The notes beneath the pieces are model-generated. The model was not told where the DNA came from and made no database searches. It saw nothing but the letters and a program-made list of their open reading frames with translations. A program made the translations under genes and the position numbers. Source: Sipunculus nudus (lineage: Eukaryota; Annelida; Sipuncula; Golfingiida; Sipunculidae). Taken from it: DNA of 64,000 nucleotides. Positions 21,915 to 32,953 of this stretch are shown piece after piece; the first letter of the stretch is position 1; the number at the start of each line of letters is the position of its first letter. The stretch is from the NCBI GenBank assembly GCA_026874595.1, contig CM049316.1:13382839-13446838 (forward strand), given 5' to 3'.

Positions 21915-23056
21915 CTTCTCCTCAAATATGCTGATGATAATACCATGGGGCTTGCTCATAAAGATATAAAAAAAAGATTTAAGGATACCCTTATACATCA
22001 ATCAAAATTTGCAAAAAAAAAAATGATTTTCAGATAAATGTATGGAAGCAAACCTCAGTATATTGAAAACTTGAAAACTTTTGTAGCCTCTGTTTTTAAT
22101 TACTGTCCCATTGTTTTTCACTTTTGTAATAAGAGGGATCAACAGAGGCTGGAGAATATTCATTGCAGGATGCTGAGACTTGTATATAAAAACCAAAATA
22201 TAAAATATGATGACATATTAAAGATTAAAAAAAATTGTCAACTTATATCTGGACAGGCTGCATAAGATTTTTAAGTCTAGCCGGGGGCTAAATCCGGATT
22301 AGGCCTATTTGCCTATAAGTTATTTATAAGAACCACATGTAAAATTGTAACTAGGCAGCGATCAAATAGGCCTATTGATTTAATTATTCCCAGAGTAAAT
22401 ATTACTCATTTTGGTATACACTCTGTCATATTTAGCAGCTGTTCTATGGAATAACCTACCTAGTCACTACAAATGTGCAGAAAATCTAGCTGGATTTAAA
22501 AAGGTTATTATTTACTGGACTGGTTTCAAATGTAAGTGTAAAAAGTTTAACTATGTACGCTCCCTAGGCAGCGGAAATCTTGCGCTTCAAAAAAAGCAAC
22601 TGATTTTCTTACGATATAGGAAACAGGCCTATAATTAAAGCGCTGTGTAAAGAGCGTAGTATCTATGATCATAATTAGGCCTAAATTTGTTCTTAATAAT
22701 CTCTATATATATAACTATATGGTATCTTCTGTAGTAATTTAAATTCTAGACATTTCCCCAAATAATTTATAATATCATATTCTAACCTGAATTTTCATGC
22801 TTAATGGGGAAGTCTAAACTTTTTTTATCTGTCTGCTTTTTAGTACTCATGATTGTAGTATTTTATAGGTCATTTATTAACACATCATTACATGTACACT
22901 AATATCTTTTTCCCATATATGAACCTATTTTTAACATTGATATGTGTCTTTTATTAATGTCTTTTTACAATCTGTTATATGTCGAATGTGAGAACAGCCA
23001 GCATCTAATGTTTACTTTGTTGTAAAAAACGGACTGAAAATAAAATTTTGTATTTT
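21915..23056 (+). pseudogene. Degenerate non-LTR retrotransposon (LINE) reverse transcriptase fragment
   Basis: At 21921-21947 the plus strand reads LKYADDNTM, containing the YADD catalytic box of LINE reverse transcriptases. In the same frame, after an in-frame TAA just before 22038, comes ASVFNYCPIVFHFCNKRDQQ and RLENIHCRMLRLVY, the RT thumb region. A second frame (22411-22638) gives AAVLWNNLPSHYK and FKKVIIYWTG.KCKC, the usual C-terminal tail. More than 100 residues normally found between YADD and the thumb are missing. The 3' part to about 23056, ending in GAAAATAAAATTTTG, may be the element's 3' UTR. It is 5'-truncated, frameshifted and inactive. The clade is uncertain (CR1/Jockey-like). 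Confidence 0.75.
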
Positions 23057-23069
23057 TGTACCGTATTCG

Positions 23070-25050
23070 TATATATGAATGAGACTTTCATTTTCATTTA
23101 GTCCTACGCAAGGATTTCTTTTATGTGATTAAGTCGAGAGTGGGGATTATATTAGCAGCATTAATACCGTAGACTTAGTAATAATTTACCAAGAAAAGTT
23201 CTTGAAATAAATAAAAGTGGTGAATATGTGAAATAATTGTTTGGTGTGGCCTAAGTTTTATGCGCTTCCACGAAGTGTACTGTCCATCAACTAACGTAGT
23301 TAACGCTAGATGGCGCAAAGTACAGGTGCATATCAGATCCCTGTTTATCACCCACAGCCATGAACTGTTTACTGACTACCAGGAAAGGAAGCCTCCCAGG
23401 ATTTTTGCTGCCGTTTTAAGGTTGAAAAGTGCCCACTCTCAAGTAAGCATTAGAAAGTACCATAAGAAAAATCGGTACTAATATAGAACGCGGGCTTGAC
23501 CCCACCACTACCATACGGTATGCATGAAGTCGTATAGCCACCAAGGGTGACTATAAAAATGTTAGGTATATCTGAGAGTACATTTTATAGTCACCAACCC
23601 ATGGATGCATGTGGGTGGGATTCTAACCTCTGTATGATCTGGGTCTATAAAAGGGAGAAAACCCTTTTATCTTTTTTTTAAGATAATATTCTGTTATGAT
23701 TACTAATATTAAGCTAATTGCATAAATACCCTGCTTAATTAAGTCTATAACTCTTATAAAACTGGACCAGTACATAAAACATTGTCACCGCTACATATAC
23801 ATTTTAACTGCTTCTGTCATGGCGGTTATGAGCAGTACGACCTGTGTCTTCTTAGACCAAAATACACAATAACTAAAGTAAAATGCACTTACAGTTGCCA
23901 ATATGTTGCAGTTGTATTGGAAATAAGATACTTTTGCCATAATGAAAAAGTTTTAATGTCACCCCATCTGTTAAACTGAAAATAAAACAGCCTTTTCTGG
24001 AAAATACGATCGTAAAGTGGTCAAATAGCACTTACCTCTATATATGGGGAGGCGACTAAACATTCTTCCGTTAACGGTGCAAGACATTTTGACCCTGCAG
24101 GCGGCTAGAAGTCATACTGCTACTTGCATCTTAATTTTGCCACTTATTTTTTATCTGCCACTTACACTCTCCTCCATTACATAAATCCTAAACATTATAA
24201 CGTCCGTCCGTATACACTCATAACCTCGTCGAGACTTTGCGGGAGGGCTCCTACAGTCGCTCTATAGTGGCTCCATAAAATTTTTGTATTCAGTGAGATG
24301 AGATGAAATATATTAATTTGATCCTTTGGTTTCAGAGTCATTTTATAAAAAAATGGCATTATTTTTGTACTGAATGCATGCATCCCCAATCCAGACATTT
24401 GGCCCTTCAGTATTCAAAGGTTCATTATACAGATAAATCAATGCCTCTTACAGTGGAATATCAAACGTATTCAGTATATCGTATAATTCTTATATCCTTC
24501 ATTCAATTTTAGTGCAACAATTCCCTCTTAAAGTTAAATATTTCAAAACTAAGGGTGACAAAAGAAAGTTATCTTACAAGAACTCTTCACAAAAATCAAT
24601 AAGGGCCGCATGAGTGTCCATGTCAACTGCCATGGGCATGCATATTGGCCTTGGATCCAGTCTATCAGAAAGTCTGGATTTTCAACTGGGGGTACTGAAG
24701 ATGCTGTTATGCGCCCATCTCTATGATTGGCTAAGGGTCATAATAGAGTTGGGTACCAACTTCTTGCCTGTCTATCCCATAGATTAAGTAAATAATAAAG
24801 AGATGGACCATATAGTGTGAAAAATGCTATGAAAATGTCGGATAGGTAATAGTAATGAGGAATTACCCAGAAAAATAACTAATTTAACCCAAATCTACAC
24901 TTGCAGCATTTCAAGCGCCTGTGGTATTAATAAGTGGATGGTTTTGGTGGTAAGTGACAAATTAAAATAATATAAATTAATCAATAAATTAAAAAGTAAA
25001 GAAAATGTCAACCAAATATAGAGACGCATGTCTGGCCACTATATGACTAG
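23070..25050. other. Intergenic stretch, no gene recognised
   Basis: Short frames only. The 73-codon frame at 23260-23481 is relatively GC-rich but matches nothing I recognise. Confidence 0.4.
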
Positions 25051-25057
25051 CGAAAGC

Positions 25058-26030
25058 ATTTTTAGCTCAGCTGACTTTCAGTCATGCTGAGCTATAGCGA
25101 TCACTCTTTGTCCGTCGTCCGTCTGTCTGTCTGTCCGTCTGTCCGTTAACCTGGCACAAATCGTAACCGCTGGACTTAGAATCTTGTAACTTTACATTCT
25201 GAGAGGTCAATGAAAAATCTCCTTGGAAACAAGAAATTAGGTCTCTGTTACCCATATCCTTCGAGCTATTGGGCCCCAAAGTACCCCCCAGAATAGTCAA
25301 AATTTTCAACAAAAACTTTAATATCTCTTATTAACTACATCACTGATGGTCATGATTTTTGGCATACATATTTATCATGAGATGTTTCATCAGTTCCTGC
25401 AGATTGGTGGCGCCACCTGTATTTTTAGATTTTTTACTAATTTTTTTCTCTATTTTTGAGACCTTTAAAAATGTGAACAACTGTTAACAGGGCACAAATC
25501 GTAAAGACTGGACCTAGAATCTTCATTCTTGGCACAGTGAGAGACCTATGAAAAGTCTCCATGGAAACCAGAAATTAGGTCTCTGTTACCCAAATCCTTT
25601 GAGCTATGGGGCCCCAAAGTACCCCCCAGAATAGTGAAAAATTTCATACAAAAACTTCAATATCTCATTAACTACATCACTGAAGGTCATGATTTTTGGC
25701 ATACATATTGATCATGAGATGTTTCATCAGTTTCTGCAGACTGGTGGTGCCACCTGTATTTTTCGATTCTTTACGAATTGTTTTCTCTATTTTTGAGACC
25801 TTTAAAAATGTGAACAACTGTTAACAGGGCACAAATTGTTAAGACTGGACCTAGAATCTTCATTCTTGACACAGTGAGAGACCTATGAAAAGTCTCCATG
25901 GAAACCTGAAATAAGGTTTCCGTTACCCATATCATTTGAGCTGTGGGGCTCCCAATTACCCCCCAGAATAATGGAATATTTGATTTAAAACAAGGGACCT
26001 ATGGGTCACTGTGCTCAGCTGACGTTACCT
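25058..26030 (-). repeat. Non-coding repeat element, family A (near-complete)
   Basis: The left end is a hairpin 'agctcagctgactttcagtc' (25062-25097) followed by TATAGCGATCACTC and a GTCCGTCT-type array. The body holds about three copies of a roughly 337-bp unit with the order 'ggacctagaatctt', 'gtctctgttaccca', 'taccccccagaat', 'gatttttggcatacata', 'ggtggcgccacctgta' (palindromes at 25409 and 25746). The right end is 'gggtcactgtgctcagctga' at about 26006. No TSD was identified and no frames are conserved between units. Confidence 0.75.
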
Positions 26031-26034
26031 TGAA

Positions 26035-27440
26035 GGTAAAAATCTAAAATAATATCTAATGGAGATAAAGTGTAAGAGGAAGAGGTAATAAAGGCCATGG
26101 TTGGTTTATATGATTGGTTTGTATTGATGAGCAAGAAATTGTTGCAAAGAATATTTTGTGACCTGACCATGTGTTTCCTAATGTTGAAACTAAAGCAAGT
26201 GAGCAGTTTGTGAACAAATGATCTGTACTATTATCATGATCATTAGTTGGTTTTTCGATTAACTGTTGACATTTCAGTAGTTTACACATTTGTTCAATTG
26301 AATCTATTTTTTTGTATAATATATATTATTAAATATATATGTATTTTTTTTATGAAATGTATAAAGTTGAAATATAGCTAATTAACAACATAAAACAGGG
26401 CAAACAAAGCCTGATCTCAAATTCTGCTGAGGCAGGAAAATAATGAACAAATGTTTGTATTAAATCCTGATTTTTTTATCACATCAATTATTTTCTAATT
26501 TAAGTTTATATTTCTATAAATTTCCAATTTAACATATATATCTGAATATAAAAGTTGATTCATAATTCTCAATTGCATCATCATAAATCTCAATCTTGTC
26601 AGATAACACCACATCATGCATACAAATGTTTATTTATTTTTTACCACAAAAATATATCTTTTAAATCTGCAAAACAATAAATATCTAAAAATAATACTTG
26701 ATTTAGATTTCACAATTTTTAATTGTGTCTTTATTTATCCATAATGTGCTTCATATTTTATAATAATTTAAGCATACTGATGGGTTCATTTATATTTGTT
26801 AAAATCATTTAAAAGAAAATTGATTTCTTTAAAAATGCTACATTACACAACATTGCATCTTCTGGATTACACCTTGAATTATTTTTTCAAGGAAAGTTTT
26901 TGCATATCGGAGTGGAAACAGCATTACAATTAAGGAGATACAGTGAAAACAATAACAATTACTGCATAACACTTGGTGGGTTGGGTTTGCTGGGGGGGGG
27001 GAGGGGTGATTGGGGTGGTGATATGAGAATAACTGTACACCTGTCACAGCAGGGGATCTCCCCCAGTGACTGTAACAAATCAGAAACCCTGGCATAACTG
27101 ACTTCCAGTGACCTGGAGTGGGACTACAGAAAAAAAATCAATAACTAGCTTAATTTTCAAGCTTTTATTTTCAAATTTCAGATTTAGACAAACTAAATAT
27201 TTATGTTTACATGCTGTGAAAATTTAATCAATGGTGCTTACAGGAAAAAAACGTGCCATGGTCAAAGTTGGGCAAAATTTAAGGTACTGATTTTTTTTTA
27301 TGCTAATAACTTAAAAAATTTACAAAATTCGGATCTAATTTTGGGTAAACAATTGAATCTTAATTAAACATAGTTATATACTTGAGAAAATAGACTCTAG
27401 TTTCAAAATTTTTCATGTTAAGTGAGTTATTATTTTCCCT
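26035..27440. other. AT-rich intergenic stretch
   Basis: No exon, RNA gene or clear repeat is seen apart from a G-run near 26992. Short frames on both strands are not credible. Confidence 0.4.
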
Positions 27441-27449
27441 GATTTTTTA

Positions 27450-27866
27450 CAAAGTCCATTATGTTTGGGCCCATAACTTAAAGAATTTATACTTTACAGA
27501 CTTAATTTCTGGCATGTACATAGGAACTATATAGAGGAATATTTATGGTAAATATGAGGAAAAACAGATAAGTGGTTTTGATAATAGGCAGTCCTGAAGT
27601 GTGAAAATAGGATTTTAATAAAAAATTGAGGTTTTTCCTTAATTTCTCAAAGGAACAAAGTCGCAAAGACCCAGTTTTCGGCTTGGTAGGAGATCTTGGG
27701 GACATCTAACATTATGCTGAATTTTGGATTCCTAGGTCTTACGGTTTTAAAACGTGCCACATCTACGGACGGACGGACGGACGGACGGACGGACAGACGG
27801 ACGGACGGACGACGGACAATGGACCACGACTATAGCTCAGATGACTTATAGTCAGCTGAGCTAAAA
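27450..27866 (+). repeat. Family B repeat element with (ACGG)n array and hairpin end
   Basis: The body resembles 21420-21800 ('tgtttgggcccataact', 'ggaacaaagtcgc', 'ttttggattcctaggtctta'). Positions 27770-27812 are an almost pure (GGAC)n, that is (ACGG)n, array. The element closes with CTCAGATGACTTATAGTCAG then CTGAGCTAAAA (27837-27866). The array next to a terminal palindrome is the hallmark of pearl-type bivalve repeats. Confidence 0.75.
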
Positions 27867-27867
27867 A

Positions 27868-28650
27868 CTGCAACATCTCAATTACTACAATACAGATGGT
27901 CATGATTTTTGGCATACATATTGATCATGAGATGTTCCATCAGTTCCTGCAGACTGGTGGCGCCGCCTATATTGTTTGATTTTTTACGATTTCTTCCTCT
28001 ATTTTTGAGACCTTTAAGGATGCTGTCATCTGTTAGCATGGCAAAAATCATAACGACTGGACCTAGAATCTTCATTCTCGATACACTGAGAGACCTATGA
28101 AGTCTCCATGGAAACCAGAAATTAGTTCTCTGTTACCCATATTCTTAAGGCTGTATGGCTCCAAAATACCCCCCAGAATAATGGAAAATTTGATACAAAA
28201 AGTGCAGTATCTGAATAACTACAACACTGATGGTCATGATTTTTGGCATACATATTGATCATGAGCTGTTCCTTCAGTTTCTGCAGACTGGATGCGCCAC
28301 CTCTATTTTTTTCAAATTTTTATGAATTGTTTTTCTCTTTTTTTCGAGACCTTTAAAGATGTGGTTATCTGTCAACAGGGTACAAATTGCAACAACTGGA
28401 CCCAGAAACTTCATTCTTGTCATGCAAGGAGGCCCATGAAGAGTGCCTGTGGAAACTTGAAATTAGGTCTCTGTTACCCATATCCTTCAAGCTATAGGAC
28501 TCTGAAGTATCCCTCAGAATAATGGACAATTTGAATCAAAAGCTGAAGTATCTGAACAACTAATACGGAGATCATCATGATTCTTTGCATGGATATTGAC
28601 CATGAAGTGTTTTATTAGTTTCTGCATACTGGTGGAGCCACCTGTATTTT
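27868..28650 (-). repeat. Family A internal units adjoining family B terminus
   Basis: Directly after the family B hairpin come at least two family A units in the 25058 orientation ('gatttttggcatacata' near 27906 and 28240, 'gtggcgccgcct' near 27958). The hairpin therefore sits between two unlike bodies. The stretch stops where the TGTATCC family C terminus begins. Confidence 0.65.
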
Positions 28651-29751
28651 TGTATCCTCCAAAACGAAGTTTTGCAGATACTATGTTTTTGACCAGGTTC
28701 CTCCGCCGCCGCCACGTTTGTTTCCAGAGAGCTCTTCTGAGAAAAATGGACCAATTTTTCCGAAAATTTTAACCAATTATCGAGTCACATGTGAACTAGT
28801 GCCTAACCAATTTGTGTTGACCTCTGACCTTTCCCCTCTATCTAGCATCCATTTGTGCGTCTGTTTCCACACATAAACCCTCATATCTCGGGAACCCATT
28901 GACCAATCAGGAAATAAAATTTATACAAATGTAGCCCTTGGATTGCTCTATAACATACACAAAAATGGTGGCGCCATCTGTAACCATGTTTGCACAGTGT
29001 CCATCTGTTTATCTGCCTTGGGTTAAAATCACTCATATCTCTGCAGTGAATTGACTAATTCACCTGAAATTTGGCATGCATATACATCCAGGATAGCTTT
29101 CTTGATTTTATGACAGATGGCGCCACCTACATTCACGTTCACGCTGATCACATCCAAGCTCATATCTCAGGAACCTTTTGACAGATTGAGCCAAAATTTT
29201 GCATGTGTATAGATCTCACATAGCTCTTTATCATACGCAAAACTGGTGGCGCCACCTGCAACCATTTTTACACAGCGTCTGTCTCTTTTCTGCCGTGGGA
29301 TAATGTCACTCATATCTCGGCAGTGGTTTGACATATCTGCCTAAAATTTTGCAGTTTTATACATCCTGGATAGCTTTCTTGATTTTATGACAGGTGGCGC
29401 CACCTACATTCTAGTTTATGCTGCAGACATCCGAGCTCATATCTCGAGAACTGTTTGAACAATTGGGCCAAAATTTTGCATGTGTATAGATCTCACATAG
29501 GTCTTTATCATACACAAAACTGGAGGGGCCACCTGCAACCATTTTTGCACAGCGTCTGTCTGTTTGTCTGCCGTCGGCTAAAATCACTCGTATGCATGTA
29601 GTGTGGTATGCATTTGTGGTAGGTGGCACAACCTACATACACATTTAGGCTGCAGACATCCATGCTAATATGCAACATACCTCACTCTATTTCCCTTGCC
29701 ACTCAATCCATGCCTCACTTCAACCGTTCCACTCTGATTTTGGCGGATACA
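28651..29751 (+). repeat. Non-coding element, family C, with 14-bp terminal inverted repeats
   Basis: It begins TGTATCCTCCAAAA and ends TTTTGGCGGATACA, a 13/14 match as inverted repeats. The start continues as a palindrome (CCAAAACGAAGTTTTG). The body is a tandem array of a roughly 279-bp dimer. One half ends in 'ggtggcgccacctgcaacc' (about 29240, 29520), the other in 'ggtggcgccacctacattc' (about 29120, 29395). Each half is preceded by 'atatctc.ggaac..tttgac' and 'aaattttgcat'. There is no credible coding and no flanking TSD is visible. Confidence 0.75.
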
Positions 29752-29919
29752 CGTAGTCACTTGTCGGCTACCCGTATTCTAGTTTTTAAAGTTTACACAT
29801 TTTTTCTCTATTTTTGAGATATATAAATACAGACTAAATCTTGGCCTGTTGGTTAATCTGTTTGATGCTTCAGTTGAATGGGTATATACTACCATTCTGA
29901 TGATAAAATTTCCTTTAGC

Positions 29920-29970
29920 GAATCTCTTCCCAGTCAGCTGAGCGTCATGACCCATTGGTCACTTGTTAAT
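29920..29970 (+). repeat. Family A outer terminus (AGTCAGCTGAGCGTCATGACC)
   Basis: 'agtcagctgagcgtcatgac' then 'ccattggtcac' matches, inverted, the ends at about 901-935 and 26000-26030. It probably marks the far end of the composite family A/B/C block that starts near 27450. Confidence 0.5.
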
Positions 29971-30210
29971 TGTGACTAGCCAATTTGTATTGCAATTTTG
30001 TTGAAAATACTGTATATCTGATTTCCTATTACACACCCATATATCAAACAACATGGACATAAAGGATATGTATGTCTCATCTTTAGCCATGCAGGGCTGA
30101 AGTAGAAATTATTGAATGCAAAACACTTAGAACTGAACAACTGTTTTTACCTCAAAAGATCATTCTCCACTTGTAGTGAGAATTAAACATACCTATTAAA
30201 GGTGTCTTAT

Positions 30211-31797
30211 TGTATCGCCAGACATAGTCTGGAGATACTATGGTTTAGGCACGGTCGCGCCGCCGCCGCCGCCGCAGAGATTTCTTTTGGACACAACTCA
30301 AAAAATATTTCACGGATCTTTACCAAACTTGGTATATGTATAGATATGGGTGAGAGGACGACGCCTATTTAAAATGAGGTCATGACCTGAACTAGGAGAG
30401 TGACCTTGACCTTGAATAGGTTCAATTTTGGGGAAAATCACACAAATTCTTAAATATCTCAAGAAAACTTGCATGGATTGATCCAAAAATCAAGTTGATC
30501 GAAGATCATGGATAGGGTTGTCATGTTCCAGAAACTGGTGGCGCCACCTATTATTCTTTACTTGTTTTCATGCCGTTTAATATCCCAAAAATTGCTACTT
30601 GACAGTACGGTGAGCATTATAAGTCAAAAAGTAATGGACAAATTTCTTTCATATTATGCATATACATGGATATGGGTTATAGGATAATGTTTATTTGAAT
30701 AGGGGTCATGACCTTTCCAATGAGTGGCTTTGACCTTGAATATTGCCATATATGGTGAAAATCACACAAAATCATTAATTTCTCTATAAGGGATGCATGC
30801 ATTGGTCCAAAAATCAACTTGACCGAAGATCTTGGACAGTAATGTCATGTACCGGAAACAGGTGGCACCACCTGTTATTCTTTTACTTGTTTTCGTGCCG
30901 TTTAATACCCCATCATTGCCACTTAACAGTACATTTATAACCTGTGAGCATTATGAGTCAAAAACTAATGGGAAGATTTCTTTCATATTATGCATATACA
31001 TAGACATGGGTTATGGGATGATGTATATATAAATTGGGGTCATGACCTTTCCTATTAGAGTGGCCTTGACCTTGAATATTGCCATATATGGTGAAAATTA
31101 CACAAAATCATTAATATCTCAATAAGGGATGCATGCATTGGTCCAAAAATCAACATGTTCGAAGATCTTGGAAAATATTGTCATGTACTGGAAACAGGTG
31201 GCGCCACCTGTTATTCTTTTACTTGTTTTGTGCCGTTTAATACCCCATCATTGCAATTTATCAGTACTGTGAGCATTATAAGTCAAAAACTAATGGACAA
31301 ATTTCTTTCATATTATGCATATACATGGATATGGGTTATAGGATAATGTTTATTTGAATAGGGGTCATGACCTTTCCAATGAGTGGCCTTGACCTTGAAT
31401 ATTGCCATATATGGTGAAAATCACACAAAATCATTAATTTCTCAATAAGGGATGCATTGATTGGTCCAAAAATCAACTTGAACGAAGATCTTGGATAGTG
31501 TTGTCATGTACGGGAAACAGGTGGTGCCACCTGTTATTCTTTTACTTGTTTTTGTGCAGTTTAATACCCCATCATTGCCAATTAACAGTATTGTGAGCAT
31601 TATAAGTCATAAAATAATGGACAGATTTCTTGCATATACATAGACATGGGTTAGGGGATGATGTATATTGAAATTTGGATCATGACCTTTTCTATGAGAA
31701 TGACCTTTTCTATGAGTGTGGTCTGATATTAATTGTTGCTGAAGATGGGGGGCCTATTCTTAAAGGGGGGGATTAATTGTCTGGGGATACTATGGCA
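30211..31797 (+). repeat. Non-coding element, family D
   Basis: It starts TGTATCGCCAGACATAGTC with a CCAGAC/GTCTGG hairpin and 'ggagatactatgg', then a (CCG)n stretch (30256-30275). Four units of about 320-340 bp follow, each with 'ttgaccttgaat', 'aaaatcacacaaa', 'tggtccaaaaatcaac' and 'ggtggcgccacctgttattc' (about 30538, 30860, 31198, 31519). It ends with 'gtctggggatactatggcacc', echoing the start. Short frames inside (30832-31346) reflect the repeat and are not taken as genes. Confidence 0.75.
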
Positions 31798-31799
31798 CC

Positions 31800-32945
31800 T
31801 GCGGTGCCAAGAAATATCTAGTTTAACTACACTAGAAAACTATTGTATCAGACATATTTGTTGTGACTTTGTAATTTGTTTGCTATAAACAGCTGGGTGT
31901 AAGGGCAATGGGAATTGCCAGGAATTCCTGAGAATTCCCAGGAAATACAGGGAAGTAAAGGGATTATAGGAATTGAGTCACATATTTCTAAATTGTATTT
32001 TGTTTTAGCTTTTTTTTGCAGAGATATATCACATATATTCATTTAGTAAGTGGGAGAGGAGGCCAAGGAAACAAAAGACACCTGTTTTCTGAAATTGTTT
32101 TTCATCAACAATCCAACTGTAACCTTGTTGTAATTATGTCATAAGAAACCACGGGACCCAAATACATGAGCAGTAACTGAGTACTACTGAGCAACTCCAA
32201 GGTCTCAGAAACCCCTCATATTGGGGGTAGTATAAACTAATGATGTAACATTATTATTATCCAGGGGGTATTTCCCAGTAAGTCCCAGATGGTAGTATTT
32301 GAGCTGTATTTCCAAGGGTGGGAATTCCCGGGAATTCCCACCCTTGGAATTCTCGAACAACCCTGGTAAGACAGGATTATTGGCATTTACCATAAACTTT
32401 GCCATTTTGAACAGCTATTTCATCATTTTCAAACTGGGGTTAGTATGTGCTTGGTAAAACAACAACAAGTCATGTAGGGCAAAGCAGATATTTCAGACTG
32501 GCATTACATGGCCAGTTTACAACTTTCATACAATTAAGTCAGGTAGATATGATGTCCCCATGGACCTTTCATGTGTCATGAGTGCAAAACATAAGGTTAT
32601 TTTCGTGTCATTAGTGAAACGCACTCATGGGGGGGCTCATGAATCATTGCTTATTTAATGCCAACAGGCATTAGAAGGATCAATTAATAAAATAATTAAC
32701 GGAATATCACAAATTTGCCCTTAGTCAATATCATGCTAGTATAATTGATAAGTGGATGGTTTTGGCAAAACCAAAACCTGCTTCAAAGATAGTTTCACAT
32801 GAGTGGAATCAGTTTTAGTTTTGCTATTATAAAGTGAACAGCTTCCTGGAACCGATACCTGTTTAAAAATTTTTCGAGTGGGATTGCCCAAGTTAAAAGT
32901 GTATCTTTCCACCTGTGAACATTGACAATAACATTTTAGTGTATA
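31800..32945. other. Intergenic stretch with palindromic CCCGGGAATTCC segments
   Basis: No gene is recognised. It contains GGAATT-rich inverted segments (31910-31975 and 32310-32349), similar in style to the CCCGGGAA block at 8-9 kb. Confidence 0.5.
32310..32349. repeat. Perfect 40-bp palindrome
   Basis: The half-site TTCCAAGGGTGGGAATTCCC (32310-32329) is followed directly by its exact reverse complement, with no loop. The centre is CCCGGG flanked by GAATTC sites. Confidence 0.95.
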
Positions 32946-32953
32946 CTTGTGGA
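32946..32953. repeat. Target-site duplication CTTGTGGA (left of hAT copy 1)
   Basis: Identical to 35463-35470. Confidence 0.9.

Noticed and set aside
30256-30275. (CCG)n stretch considered as a CpG-island promoter
   Set aside because: It is part of the start of family D and too short; similar 'cgccgcc' occurs at the start of family C.
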